From Cupriavidus pinatubonensis (GTDB lineage Bacteria > Pseudomonadota > Gammaproteobacteria > Burkholderiales > Burkholderiaceae), in assembly GCF_019602855.1 (NCBI RefSeq), contig NZ_CP080767.1, forward strand, positions 1,364,001-1,428,000: 64,000 nt of DNA. Reading direction: 5' to 3'. The notes under the pieces were generated by a model. It had not been told where the DNA came from. It worked only from the letters and a program-made list of their open reading frames with translations, and did no database searches. The position numbers were made by a program, and so were the translations under genes. Positions 54,491 to 63,598 of this stretch are shown here, piece after piece; position 1 is the first letter of the stretch, and each line of letters begins with the position of its first letter.

Positions 54491-55171
54491 ATGCATACCG
54501 CGCTCCCATCCCTGCTGTCCGACCCGCTGCTCATCGTGCTGACTGTCGTCGGGCTGGGCTGGGCCCTAAGCCGCCGTCCATGGCATCTGCTGCGGCGCGA
54601 TTCCCTGCAGCATGCGTGGCTGGGCGGCATGATGTTCGTGGCGCTGCTGTGGACGGTCCGCGCCACGCTGGTGGGCGGTCTTGTGATCCAGCTTCTCGGC
54701 GCCACGCTGATGGTGACGCTGTTCGGCCTGCCGCTGGCGCTCGTCTCGTTGTTTGTGGTTGACCTGGTATCGCTGTTCGGTCTTGAGTACCTGGCCGGCC
54801 ATGGATGGGCGCTGTTCGACTGGCCGTCGCTCTGGGTGCGCTACGTCTGGCTGGCGCTGCTGCCGGCGTTGATCTCGGCGGCCCTGCAGGGGCTCATGCG
54901 CCGCATGCTGCCGCACCACCCGTTCGTGTTCATCCTTGGCCACGGCTATTTCTGCGCGGGACTGGCCGCCATGGGCGCCGGCGCGGCGGAAGCGGCCTGG
55001 CGGCACTGGATGGCGCCAGGATTGCCCTTCAGCACGGCCGACACGCTCGCGGCCATTGTCATCCTTGCCTTTGGCGAGGCCTTCCTGACCGGCATGCTGG
55101 TCGCAGTCTTTGTGGTGTACCGGCCGCAATGGGTCGTGACGTTCCGTGACGAGGATTACCTGCGGAACTGA
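54491..55171 (+). CDS. CbiM-like (ECF-type) membrane protein
   Basis: A 226-residue inner-membrane protein with about six hydrophobic segments. The [21 protein letters not shown] opening, [17 protein letters not shown] and the [20 protein letters not shown] region resemble the CbiM-like branch often named energy-coupling-factor transporter permease in Proteobacteria. No ATPase or T-component genes are next to it, so it may work alone or with distant partners. Cobalt or nickel is only a guess. It is convergent with the response-regulator gene. Confidence 0.7.
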   Translation: MHTALPSLLSDPLLIVLTVVGLGWALSRRPWHLLRRDSLQHAWLGGMMFVALLWTVRATLVGGLVIQLLGATLMVTLFGLPLALVSLFVVDLVSLFGLEYLAGHGWALFDWPSLWVRYVWLALLPALISAALQGLMRRMLPHHPFVFILGHGYFCAGLAAMGAGAAEAAWRHWMAPGLPFSTADTLAAIVILAFGEAFLTGMLVAVFVVYRPQWVVTFRDEDYLRN

Positions 55172-55237
55172 GGTGTGCGCCGAAGAGCGGCAGGGCAGGG
55201 ATGCGTGCCCCGGCGAGCGCCGGGGCAGCTTGCGGCA

Positions 55238-55870
55238 TCAGCTATTGCGCGACAGCGCGAGGCGCAGCAGGTCGGCCACGGTATTGACGTTGAGCTTTTC
55301 CATGATGTTGGCGCGGTGCGCCTCCACCGTCTTGATGGAAATGCCCAGGTCATCGGCGATCTGTTTGTTCAGGCGGCCGGCCACGATGCGCTCCAGCACC
55401 TGCTGCTCGCGCGTGGTCAGCTTGCCCAGCAGGTCCTTGGCGGCGCGTTGCTCGCGCGCGGCCGAGTGATCCGTGCGCGCCTTCTGCAGCATGCGTTCGA
55501 CCAGCGAGCGCAGTTCCGACTCGTCGAACGGCTTTTCGATAAAGTCGATTGCGCCGCGCTTCATCGTAGACACCGCCATCGGCACATCGCCATGGCCGGT
55601 AATGAACACGATAGGAATGTCGATGTTCTCGGCGATCATGCGCTCCTGCAGTTCCGGGCCGCTCATGCCGGGCATGCGCACGTCGAGGATCACGCAGGAA
55701 ACCTGGCCGGCGTCATAAGCCGCCAGGAACTGTTCGGCGCTGCTGAAAGCACGCACCTGGTAACCATTGCCCTCCAGCAGCCAGGTCAGCGAGTCGCGCA
55801 TCGCTTCATCGTCGTCGACGATAAAGACGGTCTCGCCGCGGTGAGGGGCAGGGTTTGGCGTTGCGGTCAT
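55238..55870 (-). CDS. FixJ-type response regulator
   Basis: A 210-residue two-domain response regulator. The receiver (about residues 12-128) has VFIVDDDEAM, the phosphorylated Asp63 in ILDVRMPG, and IEKPF with the conserved Lys. The C-terminus is a LuxR/FixJ helix-turn-helix (about 145-205; LTTREQQVLERIVAGRLNKQIADDLG). The ATG has CCCAGGAGACTTC upstream. It lies 120 bp behind the histidine kinase gene in the same operon and just before pdh, transcribed away from it. Confidence 0.94.
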   Translation of the reverse strand: MTATPNPAPHRGETVFIVDDDEAMRDSLTWLLEGNGYQVRAFSSAEQFLAAYDAGQVSCVILDVRMPGMSGPELQERMIAENIDIPIVFITGHGDVPMAVSTMKRGAIDFIEKPFDESELRSLVERMLQKARTDHSAAREQRAAKDLLGKLTTREQQVLERIVAGRLNKQIADDLGISIKTVEAHRANIMEKLNVNTVADLLRLALSRNS

Positions 55871-55937
55871 GAAGTCTCCTGGGACAACCATTCATTTGCG
55901 GCAGAAGTGTAACCGGCCGCGGCGCTATGTAACAGAT

Positions 55938-55965
55938 CCGGCACCCCACCGGCGTGGGGTGCCGG
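55938..55965 (-). repeat. Hairpin between kinase and response-regulator genes
   Basis: CCGGCACCCCA and TGGGGTGCCGG form an 11-bp perfect stem with a 6-base loop in the 120-bp gap. No T run follows on the minus strand, so it probably adjusts expression of the regulator relative to the kinase. Confidence 0.5.
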
Positions 55966-55990
55966 CAGTTCCGTGATCGGGCGCGTGTCG

Positions 55991-58606
55991 TTACTGATCA
56001 GCCATTGTCGGCTGCAGAGGCAGCATGATTTTAAACGTACAGCCAATGCCGTCGACATTGTTCTCGACCCACAGCCTGCCCTGGTGGGATTCGATGATCG
56101 AGCGGCAGATATTCAGCCCCATGCCCATGCCGTCGGACTTGGTGCTGAAGAACGGCTCGAACAGCCGTTCCTTGGTGGCTTCGTCGACGCCGGGACCCTG
56201 GTCGATCACGTCGATATGCACGTTGTTGCCGAACTCGCCCGGCTCGATGCGCGCGTGCAGGCGCACCACGCCGCCCGCCCGCGGGGCGGGCATGCCGGAC
56301 ATCGCCTCGACGGCGTTCTTGAGCAGGTTCACCAATACCTGTTCGATCAGCACCGGGTCGACGTAGATCATCGTCGGCGGGGCAGGCAGGCGCGTCAGGA
56401 TCGTGACGCGCCGGCGCGTGGCCTCGAGGTCGGCCAGGCCGACCGCGTCGGCCACGATATCGTGCAGCGAGGCCTCGCGCCGTTGCGGCTGGCTGCGCTT
56501 CACGAAGCCGCGGATACGGCTGATGATGGTGCCCGCGCGCACGGCCTGGGCCGACGTCTTTTCCAGTACCGGGATCAGGTCTTCCGGCGTGCTGCGGCCC
56601 GAATGCAGGCGCGCCACAGCGCCCATGCAGTAGTTGTTGATGGCGGCCAGTGGCTGGTTCAGCTCATGCGCGAGCGACGACGCCATCTCGCCCATGGTGG
56701 TCAGGCGGCTGGTGAACTGCAGGCGCTCCTCGTGCTGGCGCGTCATTTCCTCGGCGGCCTTGCGCATCGTGATGTCGGTGGCGATCTGCATCTGCGCGAG
56801 ATGGCCGTCCACCCACTGGATGTAGCGGCGGCGCACTTCGAACCACTTCTGCATATCGGGTACGAACACTTCGCGCGCGTCCGACGTGTAAGGCATCAGT
56901 TCGGAGGCGGGCAGGCCGGCGTACGCATCGACATAGTCGGTGTTGTCGCTCGAGACCTGGTCCTTGTCGACTTCGTCTCCGGCCAGTTTCAGGTGGCCTT
57001 CGGCTTCCCAGCCGAACAGCTGGCGGTAGTAGCGGTTAGCAAACAGCAGCTCGGCCTTGTCGGTGGCCAGCACGGACACCGCGGCGTCCAGGCTTTCCAG
57101 CACGGTGGTGAAGCGGTCGTGCGCGGCGGCCAGTTCCTCGCGTGCGCGTTTGGGCTCGGTGATGTCCGTCATCGAACTCATCCAGCCCGTGTGGCGGCCG
57201 CGGCTGTCCACCAGCGGCGACACGTACATGCGCGAGAAGAAGCTGCTGCCGTCGCGGCGCATCACGCGCATTTCGTAGCCGCCGGACGGCGACTTGCCCT
57301 GCAGCGTGAGGTCGATCTGCCGCTGCATTTCCTGCTGGTCGTTCGGCGGCCAGTAGGGGAAGGGCGGCAGACGGCCAACCAGGTCGTTTTCCTGCCAGCC
57401 GGTCATGCGGCAGAACGCCGGATTCACGTAGGTGATGCGGCCATTCAGATCCAGCGCGCGCAGGCCGATCAGCATCGAGTTTTCCATCGCGCGCCGGAAC
57501 GACGTTTCGGCCAGCAGCGCGCGCTGCGCCTCGGAGCGGCGGCTGGTGTGTCGCCACATGCTCCAAAGGCTCCATAGCAGAAAGCACGACAGCCCGACCA
57601 CCAGCCACAGCAGCATGTTGTTGGGCAAGTTGGACGGCGGCGGATACGCGTCGGCGCGCAGCGACAGCGAATGGCCCGGCGGGTCGAGCAGCACCTCGTA
57701 CGACAGCGCGTTGCCGGGCACGGGGCGCAGCGAGGTGCTGGCGCGGGTCTGGTTGTTCTTGTCGATCAGAGAGAACCGATAGCGCTCGGTCAGTTCCGGC
57801 GGCAGCAGATGCGTGAGGATGCCGTTGATCGAATAAAGCGCGCCGAGCGTGCCGAGGAACTCGTTGTCACGGACGATCGGCACTTCCATCAGCATGAAGC
57901 TGTCGCCGCGGTCATTGGTCAGCGGGCGCGAGTAGACCACGCGCTGGGTCTCGCGCGCGGCGTCGAAGGTGTCGAGTACCTCGGGTTCCAGCGGCTGGTC
58001 CTGGTTCTCGCGCAGGCGCGCCGCGAACTCCGACGTGGACGGCAGCGACCACCGCCCCCGGCGCGTAGCATCGAGCCAGTTGATGAAGACGATCTCGGGG
58101 TTCTCGCGCAGGATTTCCTGCGCCGCGGTCCGGTACGCGCCCTGTTCGAGCTGCGCGGCCGCAATGTCGCGAGCGAGCGAGGCAAGCTGGTCCTGATTGC
58201 TCAGCAGGGACAGCCGCACGCGTTGCTGCGCCCAGGCCGCGTCGCGGTACAGCGCGTCACGCTGCTGCTGGCGCTCGGTCTCGTGCAGGGACCAGAGGAT
58301 GACGCCCATCGCCGCGCTGAACAGCACGATGGCCACCAGTGGGATGAACATGAACCAGCTCGTGGCGACGAGGTTGCGCCAGCGCAGCCACCACAGGCCG
58401 CGCGTGGGCGCGGCGACGGTGCCACCGTCATCGACCGGTGCCATGGTGTCGATCGTGCCAAGCGTGCCGGCCGGCGGCGCGGCGTGTGCGCCGTCGCCTC
58501 CGGTTGCCCTGGCCCTATCGGACGCGGTAGAGCTCGCGGTAGGGGAGGCGGTGGGCGGAACGACGGCTGCACGCAGGCTGGACAGGAAACGATCGAAAAA
58601 CGACAT
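55991..58606 (-). CDS. PAS-domain sensor histidine kinase (FixL-like)
   Basis: An 871-residue membrane histidine kinase. The first 75 residues are a low-complexity Ala/Pro/Ser-rich tail. TM1 is about 80-105, an extracytoplasmic sensing region of about 230 residues follows, and TM2 is about 335-355. Then come PAS1 (about 375-495), PAS2 (about 500-620), the HisKA domain with H-box AHELNQPLAAINN (His647), and an HATPase domain ending near 865. No haem-binding His pattern stands out in the PAS domains. It pairs with the FixJ-type regulator downstream. Its position next to aceE suggests it reacts to carbon or redox state; that is inference. Confidence 0.93.
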   Translation of the reverse strand: MSFFDRFLSSLRAAVVPPTASPTASSTASDRARATGGDGAHAAPPAGTLGTIDTMAPVDDGGTVAAPTRGLWWLRWRNLVATSWFMFIPLVAIVLFSAAMGVILWSLHETERQQQRDALYRDAAWAQQRVRLSLLSNQDQLASLARDIAAAQLEQGAYRTAAQEILRENPEIVFINWLDATRRGRWSLPSTSEFAARLRENQDQPLEPEVLDTFDAARETQRVVYSRPLTNDRGDSFMLMEVPIVRDNEFLGTLGALYSINGILTHLLPPELTERYRFSLIDKNNQTRASTSLRPVPGNALSYEVLLDPPGHSLSLRADAYPPPSNLPNNMLLWLVVGLSCFLLWSLWSMWRHTSRRSEAQRALLAETSFRRAMENSMLIGLRALDLNGRITYVNPAFCRMTGWQENDLVGRLPPFPYWPPNDQQEMQRQIDLTLQGKSPSGGYEMRVMRRDGSSFFSRMYVSPLVDSRGRHTGWMSSMTDITEPKRAREELAAAHDRFTTVLESLDAAVSVLATDKAELLFANRYYRQLFGWEAEGHLKLAGDEVDKDQVSSDNTDYVDAYAGLPASELMPYTSDAREVFVPDMQKWFEVRRRYIQWVDGHLAQMQIATDITMRKAAEEMTRQHEERLQFTSRLTTMGEMASSLAHELNQPLAAINNYCMGAVARLHSGRSTPEDLIPVLEKTSAQAVRAGTIISRIRGFVKRSQPQRREASLHDIVADAVGLADLEATRRRVTILTRLPAPPTMIYVDPVLIEQVLVNLLKNAVEAMSGMPAPRAGGVVRLHARIEPGEFGNNVHIDVIDQGPGVDEATKERLFEPFFSTKSDGMGMGLNICRSIIESHQGRLWVENNVDGIGCTFKIMLPLQPTMADQ

Positions 58607-59021
58607 GACAGGGATTGACGGCTGACCGAGCAGTGTAGCGGGATTATTGCGGTGCGTCGCTTGGGGAAAGCGCCAATGAAATCAAGCTAATGCCTGACGT
58701 CCCGGCCCCGCTTGACCCGTATGGGCTATGCAAGCGGGTGTGAAGTGTGGTGCGCCGCGCCAATATTTCACATTATAAAAAACGATATCGCAATTTGAAA
58801 ATTTTGCTTGTGCTGCCCTTTCTGCTTCCATAGAATCCGATCGACCAAGAACGCGGGCGGCAACCATGCGCCTGCCGCGCGGAGTGTCCGGAACAGGGCG
58901 CCCGGCGGCAGCTCCGATGCAAGGCGCTGCGGCGACGCATCCGCAAGTCATACCCCGTCACCCCAGGGGCCCGAATGCCAAAAGCCAGGGTCCCGGAGCA
59001 GGAATTCACCAGGAGACAGTC
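58607..59021. other. Divergent regulatory region, kinase / aceE
   Basis: 415 bases without a gene. Bases 58765-58810 are strikingly A/T rich, with ATTATAAAAAACG and a CGATATCG palindrome, against a GC-rich background. A weak plus-strand promoter could be TTGTGC (58808-58813), 17 bases, TAGAAT (58831-58836). This would leave a leader of about 180 bases before aceE, whose Shine-Dalgarno is AGGAGACAGTC. I could not assign a known regulator site. Confidence 0.45.
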
Positions 59022-61709
59022 ATGTCCGCCGTACCCGAGCAGATTCTCGGCGCATCCAGCGCCAACGACGCCGATCCCCAGGAAACCCACGAATGGCTTG
59101 ATGCTCTGCAAGGCGTCATCGCCGCAGAGGGCTCAGAACGCGCGGCCTTCCTGATCGACAAGCAAATCGAGTACGCACGCGTGAATGGCGTTACGCAGCC
59201 GTTCCACGCCGAAACGCAGTACATCAACACGATCCCCGTCGAGCAGCAGGCACGTATTCCCGGCGACCAGGATATCGAGCACCGCATCCGCTCGTACACG
59301 CGCTGGAACGCGATGGCGATGGTGCTGCGCGCCAACAAGCACACCAACGTCGGCGGCCACATCTCCTCGTTTGCCTCGGCGGCCACGCTGTATGACGTCG
59401 GCTACAACCACTTCTGGCGTGCTCCGTCGGAACAGAGTGGTGGCGACCTGGTATTCGTGCAGGGCCACTCGGCGCCGGGCGTGTACTCGCGCGCATTCCT
59501 GCTGGGCCGCCTGACCCCGGACCAGCTCGACAGCTTCCGCCAGGAAGTGGACGGCAAGGGCATTTCGTCGTACCCGCACCCGTGGCTGATGCCGGACTTC
59601 TGGCAGTTCCCGACCGTGTCGATGGGCCTGGGCCCGATCATGGCCATCTACCAGGCCCGCTTCATGAAGTACCTGGACAGCCGCGGCCTGGCCAAGGCCG
59701 GCGACCGCAAGGTCTGGGCCTTCCTCGGCGACGGCGAAACCGACGAGCCGGAATCGCTGGGCGCGATCGGCATGGCCGGCCGCGAGAAGCTGGACAACCT
59801 GGTCTTCGTCATCAACTGCAACCTGCAGCGCCTGGACGGTCCGGTGCGCGGCAACGGCAAGATCATCCAGGAACTGGAGTCCGAATTCCGCGGTGCCGGC
59901 TGGAACGTGATCAAGGTGGTGTGGGGCAGCAAGTGGGATTCGCTGCTGGCGCGCGACACCAAGGGCCTGCTGATGAAGCGCATGATGGATTGCGTGGACG
60001 GCGAGTACCAGACCATGAAGGCCAAGGACGGCGCTTACGTCCGCGAGCACTTCTTCAACTCGCCTGAACTGAAGGCGATGGTTGCCGACTGGTCCGACGA
60101 CGACATCTGGCGCCTGAACCGTGGCGGCCACGACCCGCACAAGATCTACGCGGCCTACAAGGCTGCCAGCGAGCACAAGGGCCAGCCGACGCTGATCCTG
60201 GCCAAGACCATCAAGGGCTATGGCATGGGCGATGCCGGTCAGGCCATGAACGTGGCCCACCAGCAGAAGAAGATGCCGGTGGACGCGATCCGCAAGTTCC
60301 GCGACCAGTTCAACCTTCCGGTGCCCGACGACAAGCTCGACGAAGTGCCGTACATCACCTTCCCCGAAGGCTCGAAGGAACTGGAATACATGCGCCAGGC
60401 GCGCATGAACCTGGGCGGCTACCTGCCGGCGCGCCGCCAAAAGGCCGAAGCGCTGCAGATCCCGCAGCTGTCCGCGTTCGACGCGCTGCTGAAGGCCACC
60501 GGCGAAGGCCGCGAAGTGTCCACCACCATGGCCTTCGTGCGTATCCTCAACACGCTGCTGAAAGACAAGCAGATCGGCAAGCACGTGGTGCCCATCGTGC
60601 CGGACGAGTCGCGTACCTTCGGCATGGAAGGCCTGTTCCGTCAGGTCGGGATCTGGAACCAGGAAGGCCAGAAGTACGTCCCGGAAGACCATGACCAGCT
60701 CATGTTCTACAAGGAATCGCAGACTGGCCAGGTGCTGCAGGAAGGCATCAACGAAGCCGGCGCCATGTGCGACTGGATCGCCGCCGCTACGTCGTACTCG
60801 ACGCACGGCGTGCAGATGATCCCGTTCTACATCTACTACTCGATGTTCGGCATCCAGCGTATCGGCGACCTGTGCTGGGCGGCGGCCGACATGCGTTCGC
60901 GCGGCTTCCTGCTGGGCGGCACCGCCGGCCGGACCACGCTGAACGGCGAAGGCCTGCAGCACGAAGACGGCCACTCGCACGTGTTCCACTCGGTGATCCC
61001 GAACTGCATCTCGTATGACCCGACCTTCCAGTACGAACTGGCGGTGATCATGCAGGACGGCCTGCGCCGCATGTACGCCGAGCAGGAAGACGTCTACTAC
61101 TACCTGACGGTGATGAACGAGAACTACGAGCATCCGGAAATGCCGGCTGGCGTAGAGCAGGACATTGTCAAGGGCATGTACCAGTTCCGCAAGGGCGTCG
61201 AGAACAGCAACGCGCCGCGCGTGCAGTTGCTGGGCTCGGGCACGATCTTCCGCGAGGTGATCGCCGCCGCCGAACTGCTCAAGAAGGACTGGGGCGTGGA
61301 ATCGGACCTGTGGGGCTGCCCGAGCTTCACCGAGCTGGCCCGCGAAGGCCAGGCCGCCGAGCGCTTCAACCTGCTGCACCCGGCCGAGCCCCAGCGCGAG
61401 TCGTTCGTCGCGCAGAAGCTCAAGTCGGCGCGCGGTCCGGTCATTGCCTCGACCGACTATGTGCGTGCGTTTGCCGAACAGATCCGTCCGTTCGTGCCGC
61501 GCCGCTATGTCGTGCTGGGCACCGACGGCTTCGGCCGCTCGGACACCCGCGAAAAGCTGCGTCACTTCTTCGAGGTGGATCGCCACTGGGTCACGCTGGC
61601 CGCGCTGAAGGCGCTGGCCGACGAAGGCGCCATCAGCCGCGACAAGGTGGCTGAAGCGATCAAGAAGTACAACCTCGATCCCAACAAGCCGAATCCGATG
61701 TCGGTCTGA
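59022..61709 (+). CDS. aceE: Pyruvate dehydrogenase E1 component (homodimeric)
   Basis: An 895-residue E1 of the homodimeric AceE type, which decarboxylates pyruvate with thiamine diphosphate and acetylates the E2 lipoyl group. The ThDP-binding GDGETDEPES motif (about residues 240-250) with NCNLQRLDGPVRGN is clear, as are HTNVGGHISSF near residue 108 and GRTTLNGEGLQHEDGHS in the pyrimidine domain. Length is standard. The ATG at MSAVPEQILG follows AGGAGACAGTC; the upstream open frame is noncoding. aceF follows after 162 bp. Confidence 0.98.
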   Translation: MSAVPEQILGASSANDADPQETHEWLDALQGVIAAEGSERAAFLIDKQIEYARVNGVTQPFHAETQYINTIPVEQQARIPGDQDIEHRIRSYTRWNAMAMVLRANKHTNVGGHISSFASAATLYDVGYNHFWRAPSEQSGGDLVFVQGHSAPGVYSRAFLLGRLTPDQLDSFRQEVDGKGISSYPHPWLMPDFWQFPTVSMGLGPIMAIYQARFMKYLDSRGLAKAGDRKVWAFLGDGETDEPESLGAIGMAGREKLDNLVFVINCNLQRLDGPVRGNGKIIQELESEFRGAGWNVIKVVWGSKWDSLLARDTKGLLMKRMMDCVDGEYQTMKAKDGAYVREHFFNSPELKAMVADWSDDDIWRLNRGGHDPHKIYAAYKAASEHKGQPTLILAKTIKGYGMGDAGQAMNVAHQQKKMPVDAIRKFRDQFNLPVPDDKLDEVPYITFPEGSKELEYMRQARMNLGGYLPARRQKAEALQIPQLSAFDALLKATGEGREVSTTMAFVRILNTLLKDKQIGKHVVPIVPDESRTFGMEGLFRQVGIWNQEGQKYVPEDHDQLMFYKESQTGQVLQEGINEAGAMCDWIAAATSYSTHGVQMIPFYIYYSMFGIQRIGDLCWAAADMRSRGFLLGGTAGRTTLNGEGLQHEDGHSHVFHSVIPNCISYDPTFQYELAVIMQDGLRRMYAEQEDVYYYLTVMNENYEHPEMPAGVEQDIVKGMYQFRKGVENSNAPRVQLLGSGTIFREVIAAAELLKKDWGVESDLWGCPSFTELAREGQAAERFNLLHPAEPQRESFVAQKLKSARGPVIASTDYVRAFAEQIRPFVPRRYVVLGTDGFGRSDTREKLRHFFEVDRHWVTLAALKALADEGAISRDKVAEAIKKYNLDPNKPNPMSV

Positions 61710-61871
61710 CCGGCTTCCTGCACCAACCCCCGCAGTACGGCGACGCCGTGCCGCGGGCGCCCCGGAAATCCGGTGGCGCCTTGCGGCACAGCGGCGTGAC
61801 AGAAGCGGGCGGCGAGGGTAACCTCGCCGCTTGCGGATGTCGTGCGCGCCGGCCTGCCCAGGAGACACTGA

Positions 61872-63536
61872 ATGAGTCAAGCGATTGAAATCAAGGTGCC
61901 GGACATCGGCGACTATGACGCCGTTCCCGTCATTGAAGTGCATGTGAAACCCGGCGACAGCATCCACGCGGAAGATGCGCTGGTCACGCTGGAATCGGAC
62001 AAGGCCACCATGGACGTGCCCTCGCCGCAGGCCGGCGTGGTGAAGGAAGTCCGCATCAAGGTGGGCGACAACGTATCCGAAGGCTCCGTGCTGGTGATGC
62101 TGGAAGCCGCCGGCGCTGCAGCGCCTGCGCCAGCTCCCGCAGCTGCCGCACCGGCGCCTGCCCCCGCCCAGGCTGCGGCGCCCGCACCGGCTCCGGTCGC
62201 TGCCCCGGCGCCTGCCGCTGCTCCGGCAGCCGGCGGCACCATTGAAGTCAAGGTGCCGGATATCGGTGATTACGACGCTGTTCCCGTGATCGAAGTCCAC
62301 GTGAAGCCGGGCGACACGATCAACCCCGAAGATGCCGTCGTCACGCTGGAATCGGACAAGGCCACCATGGACGTGCCGTCCCCGCAAGGCGGCGTGGTCA
62401 AGGAAGTCAAGGTCAAGGTCGGCGACAACGTGTCCGAGGGCACGCTGCTAATCCTGCTGGAAGGCGCCGCTGGCGCCGCCGCACCGGCTCCGGCCGCTGC
62501 AGCACCCGCTCCGGCTCCCGCGGCAGCACCTGCCCAGGCAGCGGCCCCGGCGCCCGTTGCCGCTGCGCCGGCTCCGGCAGCCGCCGCCTCAGCGCCTGTC
62601 GGCGTGACCGGCAAGGCCGCGCACGCATCGCCGTCGGTGCGCAAGTTCGCGCGCGAACTCGGTGTGGATGTTTCCCGCGTGCCGGGCACGGGACCGAAGA
62701 ACCGCATCACCCAGGAAGACGTACAGCGCTACGTCAAGGGCGTGATGACCGGCCAGGCTGCCGCGCCGGCACAGGCTGCCGCGGCTGGTGGCGGTGGTGG
62801 CGAGCTTGGCCTGCTGCCGTGGCCGAAGGTCGATTTCACGCGCTTCGGCGAGGTGGAAAGCAAGGCCCTGTCGCGCATCAAGAAGATCTCGGGTGCAAAC
62901 CTGCACCGCAACTGGGTCATGATTCCACACGTCACCAACCATGACGAAGCGGACATCACCGACCTGGAAGCCTTCCGCGTCCAACTCAACAAGGAAAACG
63001 AGAAGTCCGGCGTCAAGGTCACGATGCTGGCGTTCATGATCAAGGCCACTGTGGCGGCGCTGAAGAAGTTCCCGAACTTCAATGCCTCGCTCGACGGTGA
63101 CAACCTGGTGCTGAAGAAATACTTCAACATCGGTTTCGCGGCCGATACGCCGAACGGCCTCGTCGTGCCGGTCATCAAGGACGCCGACAAGAAGGGCGTG
63201 CTCGAGATCAGCCAGGAAATGAGCGAGCTGGCCAAGCTCGCGCGCGACGGCAAGCTCAAGCCCGACCAGATGCAGGGCGGCTGCTTCTCGATCTCGTCGC
63301 TGGGCGGCATCGGCGGCACGTACTTCACGCCGATCATCAACGCGCCGGAAGTGGCCATCATGGGCGTGTGCAAGTCGTACATGAAGCCGGTCTGGGACGG
63401 CAAGCAGTTCGCGCCGCGCCTGACGCTGCCGCTGTCGCTGTCGTGGGACCACCGCGTCATCGACGGCGCCGAGGCGGCCCGCTTCAATACGTACTTCGGG
63501 CAACTGCTGGCGGACTTCCGTCGCATCCTTCTCTAA
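61872..63536 (+). CDS. aceF: Pyruvate dehydrogenase E2, dihydrolipoyl acetyltransferase
   Basis: A 554-residue E2 with two lipoyl domains (about 4-80 and 123-198; lipoyl lysines Lys44 and Lys163 in ESDKATMD), each followed by an Ala/Pro-rich linker. Then come the E1/E3-binding domain (about 251-290) and the catalytic core (about 325-554) with DHRVIDG, catalytic His527. It transfers acetyl groups to CoA. The two lipoyl domains are very alike even in DNA, offset 357 bases, pointing to a recent duplication or gene conversion. The E3 gene is not in the window and is expected downstream. Confidence 0.97.
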   Translation: MSQAIEIKVPDIGDYDAVPVIEVHVKPGDSIHAEDALVTLESDKATMDVPSPQAGVVKEVRIKVGDNVSEGSVLVMLEAAGAAAPAPAPAAAAPAPAPAQAAAPAPAPVAAPAPAAAPAAGGTIEVKVPDIGDYDAVPVIEVHVKPGDTINPEDAVVTLESDKATMDVPSPQGGVVKEVKVKVGDNVSEGTLLILLEGAAGAAAPAPAAAAPAPAPAAAPAQAAAPAPVAAAPAPAAAASAPVGVTGKAAHASPSVRKFARELGVDVSRVPGTGPKNRITQEDVQRYVKGVMTGQAAAPAQAAAAGGGGGELGLLPWPKVDFTRFGEVESKALSRIKKISGANLHRNWVMIPHVTNHDEADITDLEAFRVQLNKENEKSGVKVTMLAFMIKATVAALKKFPNFNASLDGDNLVLKKYFNIGFAADTPNGLVVPVIKDADKKGVLEISQEMSELAKLARDGKLKPDQMQGGCFSISSLGGIGGTYFTPIINAPEVAIMGVCKSYMKPVWDGKQFAPRLTLPLSLSWDHRVIDGAEAARFNTYFGQLLADFRRILL

Positions 63537-63598
63537 GGGGCCGCGGCCATGTCCGGAACGGGCATGGCCATGGTGCTTGCAGTCGAGCGAGGCAAGCC

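Noticed and set aside
59133..62387. Very long open frame on the minus strand (about 1080 codons) across aceE and aceF
   Set aside because: It is antisense to two certain genes and its translation is low-complexity His/Arg/Gly/Ala-rich sequence, as GC-rich codon bias produces.
62100..62620. GC-rich repetitive segment as a mobile or repeat element
   Set aside because: It codes for the Ala/Pro-rich interdomain linkers of aceF, which are normal for E2 enzymes.
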